Origin: Chryseobacterium gambrini
GTDB taxonomy: Bacteria; Bacteroidota; Bacteroidia; Flavobacteriales; Weeksellaceae
Length of the DNA stretch: 64,000 nt
Reading direction: 5' to 3'
Assembly: GCF_900156825.1 (NCBI RefSeq)
Contig: NZ_FTOV01000001.1
Coordinates: 186,001-250,000, forward strand
Positions 18,092-26,060 of this stretch are shown in pieces. The notes beneath the pieces are model-generated. The model saw nothing but the letters and a program-made list of their open reading frames with translations. It did not search any database and had not been told where the DNA came from. A program made the translations under genes and the position numbers. How positions within the stretch are numbered: the stretch's first letter is position 1; each line of letters opens with the position of its first letter.

Positions 18092-18618
18092 TGCCCATAC
18101 TTTTTAGGTAGGTAAAGCACATTTACTTTCCTCTACCCAGTCCAACGCTGTAAAAGAGCTTATTACCTACTTGCTAAATAGAAAATTGAAAAACGAAACC
18201 CATATCTAACGCCCCCTTGCTATTCCGTTTTTCAAATCTCTATTACAGGCTATCATAGCCTGGTCATTAATGCCATAAAAATTTAGAATAGAAAATTTCC
18301 ACAATCAACCGGTAAAAAGGCAGCTAAGTTATAGCGGGCAGCCACCCCACACTCCCAACCAAAAGACTACGGCATAATGGCAAGGCAAAATGTTGGCTTC
18401 GCCGAGTTGCTGTGTGTTGCCTTGCCACCCTCTGGGACTTATTCCGTTTCCTTTCGGTTTTACGCTATTGCCCGCTTGGATTATCTGCTTTCTTTTTTCC
18501 GGTTTTTCTTTTGGAAAAATTTATGCGAAGCGAAGCGGAGCAAACCACAACGGGAAACGGGAAACGAGAAAAGCGAGTAAGCAAATAACATTTTTTCAAA
18601 CATCAAAAATTTAGCATT
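18092..18618. other. Non-coding gap between integrase and DUF932 gene
   Basis: No convincing gene is seen in about 525 bases. The gap holds a perfect short hairpin (CAGGCTA 18246-18252, TAGCCTG 18256-18262) and a perfect 10-bp inverted repeat, GGCAAGGCAA (18379-18388) and TTGCCTTGCC (18417-18426), separated by 28 bases. Short runs of repeats such as GAAGCGAAGCGGAG (near 18526) and GGGAAACGGGAAAC (near 18551) follow. Two small open frames here (18377-18614) look like chance. Confidence 0.5.
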
Positions 18619-19692
18619 ATGGCACACAACATCAATTTCAACGAGCAAACAGGACGTCATTCATTCTTCAGCGTTCAGCAAAAAGCGTGGCACGGTTTGG
18701 GGCAAATCGTAGAGCAGTACCCAACAAGCGAGGAAGCAATCGTACACGCAGGTTTAGATTACGAGGTTATCAAATCCCCACTGTTTACACAGGGCAGAAC
18801 AATGAACATAGGCGACAGCGGAGAACTAATTGAAGCTAATGACATTTTAGTACCTAACAGTTTCGCAACACTCCGCACAGACACTAATAGACCGTTAGGC
18901 GTAGTAGGTAAAGACTACCATATCGTACAAAACCGTGAGGCGTTCAATTTCTTTGATGCTATTGTAGGCGGAGGCGATGGGATATTGTACGAAACCGCAG
19001 GAGCATTGGGCAACGGGGAACGCATTTTTATTACTGCCAAGCTGCCCGACTATATCCGAGTAGGCAAAGGCGACGATGTTACAGAAAAGTACATCTTCTT
19101 AACCACAAGCCACGACGGTAGCGGAAGTATTACCGCAGCATTTACCCCTATCCGTATCGTATGCCAAAACACCCTTAACGCATCATTGCGGAGTATGACC
19201 AATGTAGTGCGTATCAAACATACGTCAGGAGCAAAACAACGTATCGAGAACGCCCATAAGATTATGGGACTTGCCAATACTTTGAGCAACCAATTAGAGG
19301 GCATTTTTAACCAGTGGACAAAAGTACGAGTAACAGACCGTGAAGTAAGAAAGTTAATCCAGTTGGCACTATGCCCGAACAAAGAAACGCTTGACCTGCT
19401 GAAAAAAGGTGCGGAAGATGAGGTTTCCACCGTGTTCAAAAACACCGTAGATGAAGCCTTTGAATACGCTATGATAAGCGACACCCAACAAATGGCAACT
19501 ACCAAAGGCACATTATTCGGGGCTTACAATGCCGTTACAGGTTACTTTCAGAATGTACGCAATTATAGGGATAGCGAAGCCAAACTACAATCTATTGTAA
19601 TGGGTGGTACAGCACAGCTAAAGACCCAAAAAGCCTTTGAACTGTGTACAGACTTTGCCTATTCAGGAGCAGAGATTTTAAACTTCAATTAA
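18619..19692 (+). CDS. DUF932 domain-containing protein
   Basis: The 357-residue protein matches the phage/plasmid-like DUF932 family: AWHGLGQIVEQYPTSEEA near the start, GKDYHIVQNREAFNFFD, and TPIRIVCQNTL in the middle. Members are common on Bacteroidetes ICEs, plasmids and phages; their biochemical role is not established. It heads a row of small accessory genes (to 21303) on the same strand, probably co-transcribed. Confidence 0.85.
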   Translation: MAHNINFNEQTGRHSFFSVQQKAWHGLGQIVEQYPTSEEAIVHAGLDYEVIKSPLFTQGRTMNIGDSGELIEANDILVPNSFATLRTDTNRPLGVVGKDYHIVQNREAFNFFDAIVGGGDGILYETAGALGNGERIFITAKLPDYIRVGKGDDVTEKYIFLTTSHDGSGSITAAFTPIRIVCQNTLNASLRSMTNVVRIKHTSGAKQRIENAHKIMGLANTLSNQLEGIFNQWTKVRVTDREVRKLIQLALCPNKETLDLLKKGAEDEVSTVFKNTVDEAFEYAMISDTQQMATTKGTLFGAYNAVTGYFQNVRNYRDSEAKLQSIVMGGTAQLKTQKAFELCTDFAYSGAEILNFN

Positions 19693-19743
19693 TCATCTAA
19701 GGCGACTGCCTGCAAAGGTGGTCGCCTACTAAAAACAAAAGAT

Positions 19744-20151
19744 ATGAAAGCATTAGATAAAATGGATAGCCTCGATAAAGTGGGCTTATTATGCAAACTG
19801 TTTCCCGCAGAACTGGAGAACCTGCAAAACGCTATAAAAACGCAATGCGACTACTTTTTGCAAAATGAAACCGCCTTTCGTGAGGGTTGGTATCAAAAGG
19901 GATTTTTCACGGCTGAATTTTGGTACAGGCTTGTGCAGAATGCACAAAAAGGAACAGCCCAAAATGAACCTCTTTGGAAACGCCCGAACTGGTTTACAGA
20001 CCATTTTTTTGACGGACACAATTCAATTTTCGCTATTCACTGCCTGATTGAATATACAGAGGATGCACAATGCAACCTTCAATTAAAACAGACGATACAC
20101 CTGCTTTTCGGGACTGACAAATTTTTACAGATAACCTTAAACGATAAATAA
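19744..20151 (+). CDS. Conserved ICE hypothetical protein
   Basis: A 135-residue soluble protein with no signal peptide or membrane segment. It is rich in aromatic residues (REGWYQKGFFTAEFWYRLVQ). I recall similar proteins beside DUF932 genes on Bacteroidetes elements but no function. It starts 51 bases after the DUF932 gene. Confidence 0.6.
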   Translation: MKALDKMDSLDKVGLLCKLFPAELENLQNAIKTQCDYFLQNETAFREGWYQKGFFTAEFWYRLVQNAQKGTAQNEPLWKRPNWFTDHFFDGHNSIFAIHCLIEYTEDAQCNLQLKQTIHLLFGTDKFLQITLNDK

Positions 20152-20153
20152 TT

Positions 20154-20648
20154 ATGGCTAATTGGTGCAACAATACGGTTGTTTTTGAGGGAACATCCTA
20201 AGCAATCGAACAGATAACACAGCTATTCAAATCAATGGCTGAACAGGAACAGAAAGACGACTGCGGGCAATTACCCGATTTCGTACAGGACACTCACGGA
20301 GATTATTTCTACAATATCAGTCAGGACAATGAAAGTGCGGGCGTATTCCAGTATGAAACAAAATGGTCGCCAAATACGGAAGCCGTGAAGCAGATAGCCG
20401 AACATTTAAAAGTGGACTTTACACACGAGTATGAGGAATTAGGATGCTTAGTATATGGTCAGGCAATATTTGAAGACGGCATACTAACAAACACCTGCTT
20501 AGATAGTCAGGACTTTTGCAGCTATGAATTAGACGAGGACACAGACACGTACCATTTTGAGGGCAAGGAGTACGACAGCGAATGGGAAATACTCGACACC
20601 CTATTAGAACGTAAAATCGAAAATCAGTTAAACACCACTAAAATTTAG
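20154..20648 (+). pseudogene. DUF1281-like (api92/ferredoxin-like) gene with in-frame stop
   Basis: The conserved beginning MANWCNNTVVFEGTS starts at the ATG at 20154, 2 bases after the previous stop, and is broken by TAA at 20199-20201. The frame then continues as AIEQITQLFKSMAEQEQ without further stops to 20648. Intact relatives have Glu at or next to the stop position, so a single GAA to TAA change is the likely lesion. A shorter protein of 137 residues could start at the ATG at 20235 but would lack the first conserved strand. Function of intact members is unknown. Confidence 0.7.
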
Positions 20649-20652
20649 AACG

Positions 20653-21090
20653 ATGAAACTATCAGATAAAGCGACAGCACATATTTTGGTTAAAGCCAAT
20701 ACTAACAGCGAATGGGATAATTGCGGGTTTGCAATTATCCACCTATCCGAAGAATGGAAAAAAGAACAGGAAAAACGGCTTGCACTGGTTAAGCCTTTAG
20801 AGGGCAATTCTTATTTCTGCTCAATGAACTACTATGATACGGCAGTAGATTTTTACAGTACAGGCGAAGACGATAACCCGAACATTGAAGAAATGCTAAA
20901 CGGTAAGGAATGGGTATTCGTGGAGCTTGACGAGCAAGAGCAGGAAACGTTTACCGTTCCTGAAAACCGACTGGATTGTTTCAGGCTTGTATTGCGGGCA
21001 AACGGTACAGGTTACTATACAGTATACGGAAAGCATACGAGCGAAGAATTTTGGACGGAAGAGTTTTCATTAATCAAGTTAATTGCTTAA
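20653..21090 (+). CDS. Conserved ICE hypothetical protein
   Basis: A 145-residue acidic, soluble protein (WKKEQEKRLALVKPLEG, NGKEWVFVELDEQEQETF). It starts 4 bases after the preceding reading frame, within the accessory gene row. No motif gives a function. Confidence 0.6.
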   Translation: MKLSDKATAHILVKANTNSEWDNCGFAIIHLSEEWKKEQEKRLALVKPLEGNSYFCSMNYYDTAVDFYSTGEDDNPNIEEMLNGKEWVFVELDEQEQETFTVPENRLDCFRLVLRANGTGYYTVYGKHTSEEFWTEEFSLIKLIA

Positions 21091-21108
21091 TCAGAAAAAT
21101 TCAGCACA

Positions 21109-21303
21109 ATGAAAATCAGAGATAAAAACGGAAATTGGATTGAAGTTACTGACCTCAAAAAAGGTATTTGGCAAACTGGGTGGTACAAAGAATATCAGCA
21201 TAACCCACCCGTTGAAAGCGATAAGGAAAGACAGGCATATTGGGCAGATATACACGAGAAATTATTAGCTTTAAAAGTAGGGTTAAATAACCCGAAAAAT
21301 TAA
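21109..21303 (+). CDS. Small ICE hypothetical protein
   Basis: A 64-residue protein beginning MKIRDKNGNWIEVTDLKKGI, 18 bases after the previous gene and directly before a strong terminator region, so it ends the DUF932 operon. Two Trp-rich segments (WQTGWYKEYQ and AYWADIHEKL) suggest a small folded protein. No known family. Confidence 0.55.
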   Translation: MKIRDKNGNWIEVTDLKKGIWQTGWYKEYQHNPPVESDKERQAYWADIHEKLLALKVGLNNPKN

Positions 21304-21307
21304 CAAA

Positions 21308-21372
21308 CCGCCTGACCCGAAAAGTCGGGCGGCAAAAAGACAGATCCTTCCGATGGTCGGAACAGTCTTTTT
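21308..21372. terminator. Double hairpin, bidirectional terminator
   Basis: First hairpin: CCCGA AAAG TCGGG with outer CCG/CGG (21308-21332). Second: AAAAAGAC (21334-21341) pairs with GTCTTTTT (21365-21372) and encloses TTCCGA TGG TCGGAA. It closes the DUF932 operon. The rest of the gap to 21654 is AT-rich; GGGATA...TATCCC near 21470 is a further small palindrome, and no gene is seen. Confidence 0.8.
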
Positions 21373-21654
21373 GCATTGAATAGGTGTAACCCCTTTGTCA
21401 AAATGCAACCGCTCTGCACTTTCCCCATTTTACATTTTATCAAAATAGGTTACGATATTATTGTGTGGGATATTCAGTATCCCATTATTTGTTTTGTAAT
21501 GACTTCTTTTCTTTCCACACAGCGACCAAAGAAAAGAAGCAAAAGAACGTCGCTTGGTTAATTTTGTCTTTTGTTTTTTTTGTAAGCTATCAAACAATTT
21601 CTAATTGATTAAATTTGAAATTTGTCAACAATTACAAATCGCTAAATCAAAGTA

Positions 21655-22647
21655 ATGATAGAAACTGAAATTTCAATAACAGTAAACAGAAAGCCTGATA
21701 TTAATTTAATAGAACAAAAAATTATCGAAAACAAATTTCAATTTCCAATTTACATACGAGAATATGAATTTAGTTATCAAATAAATTTCACGAGCGATTA
21801 TGAAGAATGGGAATTGGATACAGCAATTCTCAATAGTTTCCCAGGATATGAATTTACTAAAAACCTTGAAAAAGGGCGAAAAGAAATAAGAATTCAAATA
21901 ATGAGATACCAGTCTGAATTATCGACTGATGGTTGGGGAAGACAGATTGAAAATCCATTAAATGAAACGAAATATCTTGTAAAAACCTCAGCAAGCAAAC
22001 CTGAAAAATTCAGCCCTAAAATCAAAGTTTTATTTGAAGACAAAGAGGAATATTACTTTATTAATATTGTGGATGGCATTAACAAAACCACCGATGAAAA
22101 AGGTTTTTTGTTGTTAGATGACTTCAAAACAAAAAATGAGGATGGCAATGCTGAAATTTTAAAAGATAAACTTTACAAATCTCCTCAAGAGGCTTTCCAA
22201 TGGGGATTTTACAAAATATCTGATGTTGTAGAAAACGATTTTAACATATATCTTGAAAACAAAAAGAAAGAAATCAGAGAAATTCAAAAGCTACCTCGAA
22301 AAATCATCCGTGATTTTATAAATGCTTGTAATAGCTCCGATGAAAGTAATATTCTGAAACATCTTGACGAACAAATAATTTTTGAGAAACGTAAGAATTG
22401 GAAAACCATTTTTGAAGTCGAAGGAATTTCAAAATTCAAAGAATACCTTAGTTCTTCCGAACAAGAATTATGCGGCAAGGATTTTAAAATTAGGTCATCT
22501 TGGAATTTTAATTTGCCCAATGTCACTATTGGTGTAAAATATTTTCCTTCTTCAGTTGACAAAGGAAGTAAGTTCAATCTTAAATATGAACAAATGACAA
22601 TTACATTAGATAATAATAAGATTGTCGGTATTATATATGAAATTTAA
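21655..22647 (+). CDS. Unrecognised 330-residue protein with NTF2-like C-terminus
   Basis: I do not recognise the full protein. The first 90 residues are beta-rich and the middle carries KSPQEAFQWGFYKISDVVEN. The last 110 residues (from RDFINACNSSDESNILKHLD through GISKFKEYL to KIVGIIYEI) have the pattern of an NTF2/SnoaL-like domain. The gene is much more AT-rich than the DUF932 operon and stands alone after a double terminator, so it looks like a separate cargo insertion. No signal peptide or membrane segment. Confidence 0.6.
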   Translation: MIETEISITVNRKPDINLIEQKIIENKFQFPIYIREYEFSYQINFTSDYEEWELDTAILNSFPGYEFTKNLEKGRKEIRIQIMRYQSELSTDGWGRQIENPLNETKYLVKTSASKPEKFSPKIKVLFEDKEEYYFINIVDGINKTTDEKGFLLLDDFKTKNEDGNAEILKDKLYKSPQEAFQWGFYKISDVVENDFNIYLENKKKEIREIQKLPRKIIRDFINACNSSDESNILKHLDEQIIFEKRKNWKTIFEVEGISKFKEYLSSSEQELCGKDFKIRSSWNFNLPNVTIGVKYFPSSVDKGSKFNLKYEQMTITLDNNKIVGIIYEI

Positions 22648-22692
22648 TAAAATTTATCATTGAAATTCGGATACGAAAATGATTGCTAATAG

Positions 22693-23082
22693 TTACTTGG
22701 TCGCTACTTCAATGGCTTTTCTAAAATCATCTGCATCGCTGCCAATAAGCAGATAACCTGCAAAACCAATCTCTAAAAGAGATTTTACTGTTTTTTCTGT
22801 ATCAATATCGCTATGGGCAATCAGCTTAATGGTTGGATATTGCGTTCTTAATTTTTGAAGCTGCTCAAGCACATTCTTGTTGTAAAAATCAAGGTCTATA
22901 ATACAAACTTTGGGAAGCTCTTTTAATGCTGATAATTGAGATAATCCGTCTTCAATGTTTTCCGAACGAAATAATACTTCAAGCCCTGAAGCAACGAGGT
23001 TATCACAGGTCAAATCCAAAATCGGACTGTTATCATTGATAAAGGCAAGAGTAATTCTTTGTTGTGCTGTACCAGTTTCCAT
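22693..23082 (-). CDS. Degenerate response-regulator receiver domain protein
   Basis: The 129-residue protein (start METGTAQQ at 23082, supported by AAAAAAGG upstream; a longer frame to 23136 is less likely) has a receiver fold only. The phosphoacceptor region VCIIDLDFYNKN is kept, and KLIAHSD supplies the Ser/Thr. The acidic pair reads INDNS rather than two acids, and the conserved Lys near the end is replaced (GYLLIGSD instead of GYLLK). No DNA-binding domain follows. It is the last gene of a minus-strand group with the two HTH genes. Confidence 0.65.
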   Translation of the reverse strand: METGTAQQRITLAFINDNSPILDLTCDNLVASGLEVLFRSENIEDGLSQLSALKELPKVCIIDLDFYNKNVLEQLQKLRTQYPTIKLIAHSDIDTEKTVKSLLEIGFAGYLLIGSDADDFRKAIEVATK

Positions 23083-23354
23083 ATCATACCTTTTTTGTGT
23101 TGATGTAGCCCCGCACAAAAAAGAAGGCGCAGGCAAACTACACTTACCGACATTGAGGCACTGGTATACCCGACAACGAATAAGCGAGCGCCCACGCCTA
23201 TGACGCGAGCGTTCCTACTTATCTGTCCCGTTGTCTTAAAAATTACCAGTTTTCAATGTGGGACTTAAAGCAAAAACACTTTAAGTATTTTCTATATTTT
23301 CGATAACAAAGATACTGAACTCTTTCCTTTTTGATAGCATATAATACAAAAAGG

Positions 23355-23654
23355 TTACGGTAAAACTGCTTTATGTGAAATATAATTCTGTTCCAGTATT
23401 GTCAGAATATCGCTTTCCTTGTAAATAATCTTACCGCCTATTTGTATATACGGCAGGATATTATCATCACGATATTGCTGTAAAGTCCGTTTGCTGATAT
23501 GGAGCAACTTATACACATCTTCGCCCGAAAGGTATATTTCGCCGTTCATTACAGGGCGGTAGTTTTTCAATATGCTTTCGATACGGTTTCTTAGTTGCGT
23601 TATCATTTCCTGATGGACAATGATTTCTTCATTGTCATTCGTGAATAAATCCAT
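23355..23654 (-). CDS. Helix-turn-helix protein (excisionase/MerR-like HTH_17)
   Basis: The 99-residue protein has a predicted helical N-terminus (EEIIVHQEMITQLRNRIESI) and an HTH_17-type domain: LSGEDVYKLLHISKRTLQQY (about residues 43-62) followed by the wing IQIGGKIIYKESDI. Such proteins occur near Bacteroidetes ICE integrases and some act as excision factors. It overlaps the upstream HTH gene by 20 bases, so the two are translated together. Confidence 0.75.
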   Translation of the reverse strand: MDLFTNDNEEIIVHQEMITQLRNRIESILKNYRPVMNGEIYLSGEDVYKLLHISKRTLQQYRDDNILPYIQIGGKIIYKESDILTILEQNYISHKAVLP

Positions 23655-23946
23655 TTTCGGTAGTATTGTACGGCTGTCCGGCTTCGAGCAAAGCCTGCAC
23701 GTCCGAGCGTTTATAATAATTCTTACGGTTTAGTCGGGAATAGGGCAATAAGCCTTTGTCCTTGTAGGTCTGCAAAGTCCGTTTGGTTATGTTCATCATC
23801 AAACATACTTCTTGGTTATCGAGCCACTTCTCTTCTTTGAAAATAGGCGTGTATTTTCTCGTGGCATTTTCGGTCAGTTCCAAAAGTTCCCGTAGCCCAT
23901 TATTCATTCCGTCCAATGCGGACTTTTGTATTGCGATAACTTCCAT
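23635..23946 (-). CDS. Helix-turn-helix protein (paralogue of the downstream HTH gene)
   Basis: The 103-residue protein has the same plan as its neighbour: a helical N-terminus (AIQKSALDGMNNGLRELLEL), then LDNQEVCLMMNITKRTLQTY and the wing YSRLNRKNYYKRSDVQALLE. The pair probably arose by duplication and may act together at the ends of the element. The 20-bp-period repeat at 24010-24042 lies 64 bases upstream of its start, a possible binding site. Confidence 0.75.
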   Translation of the reverse strand: MEVIAIQKSALDGMNNGLRELLELTENATRKYTPIFKEEKWLDNQEVCLMMNITKRTLQTYKDKGLLPYSRLNRKNYYKRSDVQALLEAGQPYNTTENGFIHE

Positions 23947-24009
23947 AATCTGCTCATTTTTTCTGTGGAAGTCGAATTTATAAAGGCTTGTAGTAGTGAT
24001 AGGGAATGT

Positions 24010-24042
24010 TGCAGGGTTTGGCTTTGAGAGGTAGTGTTTGGC
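24010..24042 (+). repeat. 20-bp-period repeat, locus 1 (two units)
   Basis: TGCAGGGTTTGGC (24010-24022) and GGTAGTGTTTGGC (24030-24042) are separated by 7 bases. They match the motif GGCAGTGTTTGGC found at four other loci. This copy lies upstream of the divergently oriented HTH gene. Confidence 0.7.
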
Positions 24043-24065
24043 GTTTTACGTTTGCTACAAACGAA

Positions 24066-24096
24066 AAATCGGATAACCTTTTGGGCTATCCGATTT
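24066..24096. terminator. Terminator (both directions) upstream of the HTH genes
   Basis: AAATCGGATA and TATCCGATTT are perfect 10-bp arms with an 11-base loop. It lies 32 bases beyond the stop of the minus-strand membrane protein gene at 24128. Confidence 0.8.
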
Positions 24097-24127
24097 ATTC
24101 AAAATATTGTTAGAAAAAAGTCAGTGT

Positions 24128-24409
24128 TTATCGTGATTGTTCCGTTTTTACTTCCTGTTTTTCCTTATCCTTTTTCATTTGGCTGTAAGTCCAGATACAG
24201 ACAACACCAAGAATAATCAAAGCGTAAGCAATCCATTTCCCGACACGTTCTAAAAAACGCACAAATACAGCAGTAGAATACCTCGAAAACATTTCTACAC
24301 CTGCCACGCTACGTCTGTAAAACTTCCTGCGGTTGATAAAATAGATAAGCCCTATACCAACAACGATAACAATAATACCAAACACTAATTGAGCCGTAAC
24401 CGTATCCAT
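24128..24409 (-). CDS. Small membrane protein
   Basis: A 93-residue protein with two membrane segments (QLVFGIIVIVVGIGLIYFIN and WIAYALIILGVVCIWTYS) joined by a basic loop, and a charged C-terminus. I use MDTVTAQ at 24409, since a -7-like box (TAAATTTG on the minus strand, 24432-24439) would place the transcript start after the other possible ATG at 24430. No family recognised. It lies between the HTH genes and the hydrolase. Confidence 0.5.
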   Translation of the reverse strand: MDTVTAQLVFGIIVIVVGIGLIYFINRRKFYRRSVAGVEMFSRYSTAVFVRFLERVGKWIAYALIILGVVCIWTYSQMKKDKEKQEVKTEQSR

Positions 24410-24474
24410 ACCACTAAAATTATAATACAAACAAATTTAAAAAAAATAACCTTGACATCTATTCCGTATTAGTC

Positions 24475-25131
24475 TTATTCGTTTACAAATTCACTTGTTG
24501 TCAAGTGTTCCCCAAAATGATGAACAATCTCACTCAAAAAGTATTCTTGCTGAACTTTATTAAAAGCTGAAGTAGCATCGGAAATCACATAAGTATTGTA
24601 GCCTTTTTCGTGTCCGTCCCTAAAAGTGCTTTCTACGCAGACGTGTGTTGCATAGCCGACCAAATATAAGTTTTCGATTTTGTTGTTTCGTAAGTACACG
24701 TCCAAATTTGAGCCTGTAAAACCACTTGCTCCAACACGCCCTGTAACCACAAATTCGCCCTCAATCGGTTTTACGGTTTCATAGAATTGTGAACCAAATC
24801 CGTTAATCGGGAAAGTTCCTGCGTTTGGTATGGCTTTTCGCAAACCGCTTTTTCCATTGGCTAATTCGGGATAGCCTTTTTCAAAGCGTAAACCCACGTG
24901 AATAATCTCAATATTGTTTTTTCTTGCATAGTCCAATGCCTTTTCAATATTCTCAATGGAGGTCTGCATCATTTCTTTATCTTTTACCAAAGCCTTGTAC
25001 AGCTTTCCGTCTGTGTGCATCCACTCGTTTTGGGTTTCAATAAGGATTAAGGCTGATTTGCCCTGCTCTTGTGCATTAATTTTACTTGTCATAGTTATAA
25101 CTGTCAGAATTAAAAAAAGTAATCGTTTCAT
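24475..25131 (-). CDS. Exported isochorismatase-family cysteine hydrolase
   Basis: The 218-residue protein has a signal peptide (to about residue 20, KINAQ) and then an isochorismatase-like fold. The nucleophile region is clear: GYATHVCVESTFRDG (Cys about residue 161), with the following VISDATSAF. The usual Asp of the triad reads ILIETQNEW (Glu), and the Lys region reads VVTGRVGASGF with no Lys at the normal place. Substrate is unknown; the family includes nicotinamidases and biuret-type amidohydrolases. It is divergent from a MerR regulator with twin operators between. Confidence 0.75.
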   Translation of the reverse strand: MKRLLFLILTVITMTSKINAQEQGKSALILIETQNEWMHTDGKLYKALVKDKEMMQTSIENIEKALDYARKNNIEIIHVGLRFEKGYPELANGKSGLRKAIPNAGTFPINGFGSQFYETVKPIEGEFVVTGRVGASGFTGSNLDVYLRNNKIENLYLVGYATHVCVESTFRDGHEKGYNTYVISDATSAFNKVQQEYFLSEIVHHFGEHLTTSEFVNE

Positions 25132-25157
25132 TTCATTTTGCTTTTAATTATCAATAA

Positions 25158-25174
25158 TTGTAAATAATCTACAA
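25158..25174. promoter_or_regulatory. MerR operator 1 (near-perfect palindrome)
   Basis: TTGTAAATAATCTACAA has 8-bp arms around one central base with a single mismatch. It starts 27 bases upstream of the hydrolase start codon and differs by one base from operator 2, which lies beside the divergent merR gene. Confidence 0.65.
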
Positions 25175-25205
25175 TTGCAAAATAAATGCTATTATTTTAT
25201 ATTTG
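25175..25205 (+). promoter_or_regulatory. Promoter of the MerR gene
   Basis: TTG (25175-25177), a 20-base spacer and TATATTTG (25198-25205) match the Bacteroidetes -33/-7 pattern. Transcription would start near 25212, directly before operator 2. Confidence 0.6.
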
Positions 25206-25214
25206 CAACAACTA

Positions 25215-25231
25215 TTGTAAATAATTTACAA
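25215..25231. promoter_or_regulatory. MerR operator 2 (perfect palindrome)
   Basis: TTGTAAATAATTTACAA is a perfect palindrome (8-bp arms around one A). It lies between the likely transcript start and the ATG at 25235, a place where bound protein would block transcription or translation of its own gene. Confidence 0.65.
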
Positions 25232-25234
25232 AAA

Positions 25235-25552
25235 ATGGCAAAAGCAGATAAGGAGATAGACCTGTCATTCGACTTCGATTTTTTAGATAAATTGGTTGTT
25301 GGTATTGGAGAGGTATCACAAATTACAGGCATTCCGACAAGGCAAATCCGCTATTGGGAAGACAAAGGCATTATCACAAGCCTGACCGAAGAAGAGGGCA
25401 AGAACAGGCGTTATAATTATGAGAATATCAAAAAGATACTTCTTATAAAAGAGTTGATGGATGAGGGCTATACTTTAGATGCTTCCGCTGAAAAGGTCAA
25501 AAAGCGTATGGAAATGATTGAGCAAACGCTGAATAAGCTAAAGAAGAAATAA
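25235..25552 (+). CDS. MerR family transcriptional regulator
   Basis: The protein is 105 residues from MAKADKEIDL (an upstream in-frame ATG at 25175 lies inside the promoter and is rejected). The HTH and wing are clear: VGIGEVSQITGIPTRQIRYW and DKGIITSLTEEEGKNRRYNY, followed by a helix ending in KKK. There is no effector domain, so it is a short MerR type. Divergence from the hydrolase gene and the twin palindromes suggest it controls that gene and itself. Confidence 0.82.
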   Translation: MAKADKEIDLSFDFDFLDKLVVGIGEVSQITGIPTRQIRYWEDKGIITSLTEEEGKNRRYNYENIKKILLIKELMDEGYTLDASAEKVKKRMEMIEQTLNKLKKK

Positions 25553-25553
25553 A

Positions 25554-25582
25554 AAAACGGCTTATCATCTAAGCCGTTTTTT
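25554..25582. terminator. Bidirectional terminator between merR and traQ
   Basis: AAAACGGCTTA and TAAGCCGTTTT are perfect 11-bp arms around TCATC. It can stop both the plus-strand regulator and the minus-strand tra operon. Confidence 0.9.
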
Positions 25583-25599
25583 GTGCATTGAAATGATAA

Positions 25600-26049
25600 T
25601 CAATCACTACTATTAAACTGAAAGCTCAATTGCTTTTCGTTTCCGAAGCTGTCCGAAATCCAAACCTCAAAAGATTGTGATACGGTAGAAGCCGATGTGT
25701 AATACAATCTGAATTGCTCCGTTGGCAATGGGTACAAATCGTTCGGCAGGTACGGTGGTTCATCATAATACCTTAATGTGCCTTGCCCGTCAAATTGGAA
25801 GTATCGGAGAAAATACTGTGTGTTGCTGTAATTTCCTGTACGCTGTATGGTAATGCGTATTTCTACGGTCTGTCCGTTGGCAACATCTTTGGGTACGGGC
25901 ATTACATTGACCTCAAAAGGAAAATCGTTCTGTATTTCGAGTTCATCGTCTTTGCTACAAGATACCAACGTAACCGAAGCTGTGAGGATTGTCAGGAATA
26001 CATATAATGGCAGTAATCCTATTCTGAATTTATTGAATATTGCTATCAT
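25600..26049 (-). CDS. traQ: Conjugal transfer protein TraQ (DUF3872)
   Basis: The 149-residue protein has an N-terminal hydrophobic segment ending in a lipobox (TLVSCSKD), followed by a beta-rich domain. FPFEVNVMPVPKDVANGQTV, RYFQFDGQGTLRY and DSFGNEKQLSFQF match the TraQ/DUF3872 family of CTnDOT-type transfer operons. It is the last tra gene; no traP (primase) lies between it and traO, as it does in CTnDOT. Confidence 0.85.
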   Translation of the reverse strand: MIAIFNKFRIGLLPLYVFLTILTASVTLVSCSKDDELEIQNDFPFEVNVMPVPKDVANGQTVEIRITIQRTGNYSNTQYFLRYFQFDGQGTLRYYDEPPYLPNDLYPLPTEQFRLYYTSASTVSQSFEVWISDSFGNEKQLSFQFNSSD

Positions 26050-26060
26050 TGTTTTACGTT

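Noticed and set aside
18377..18614. Two small open frames before the DUF932 gene
   Set aside because: They overlap inverted repeats, lack a ribosome binding site and resemble no family.
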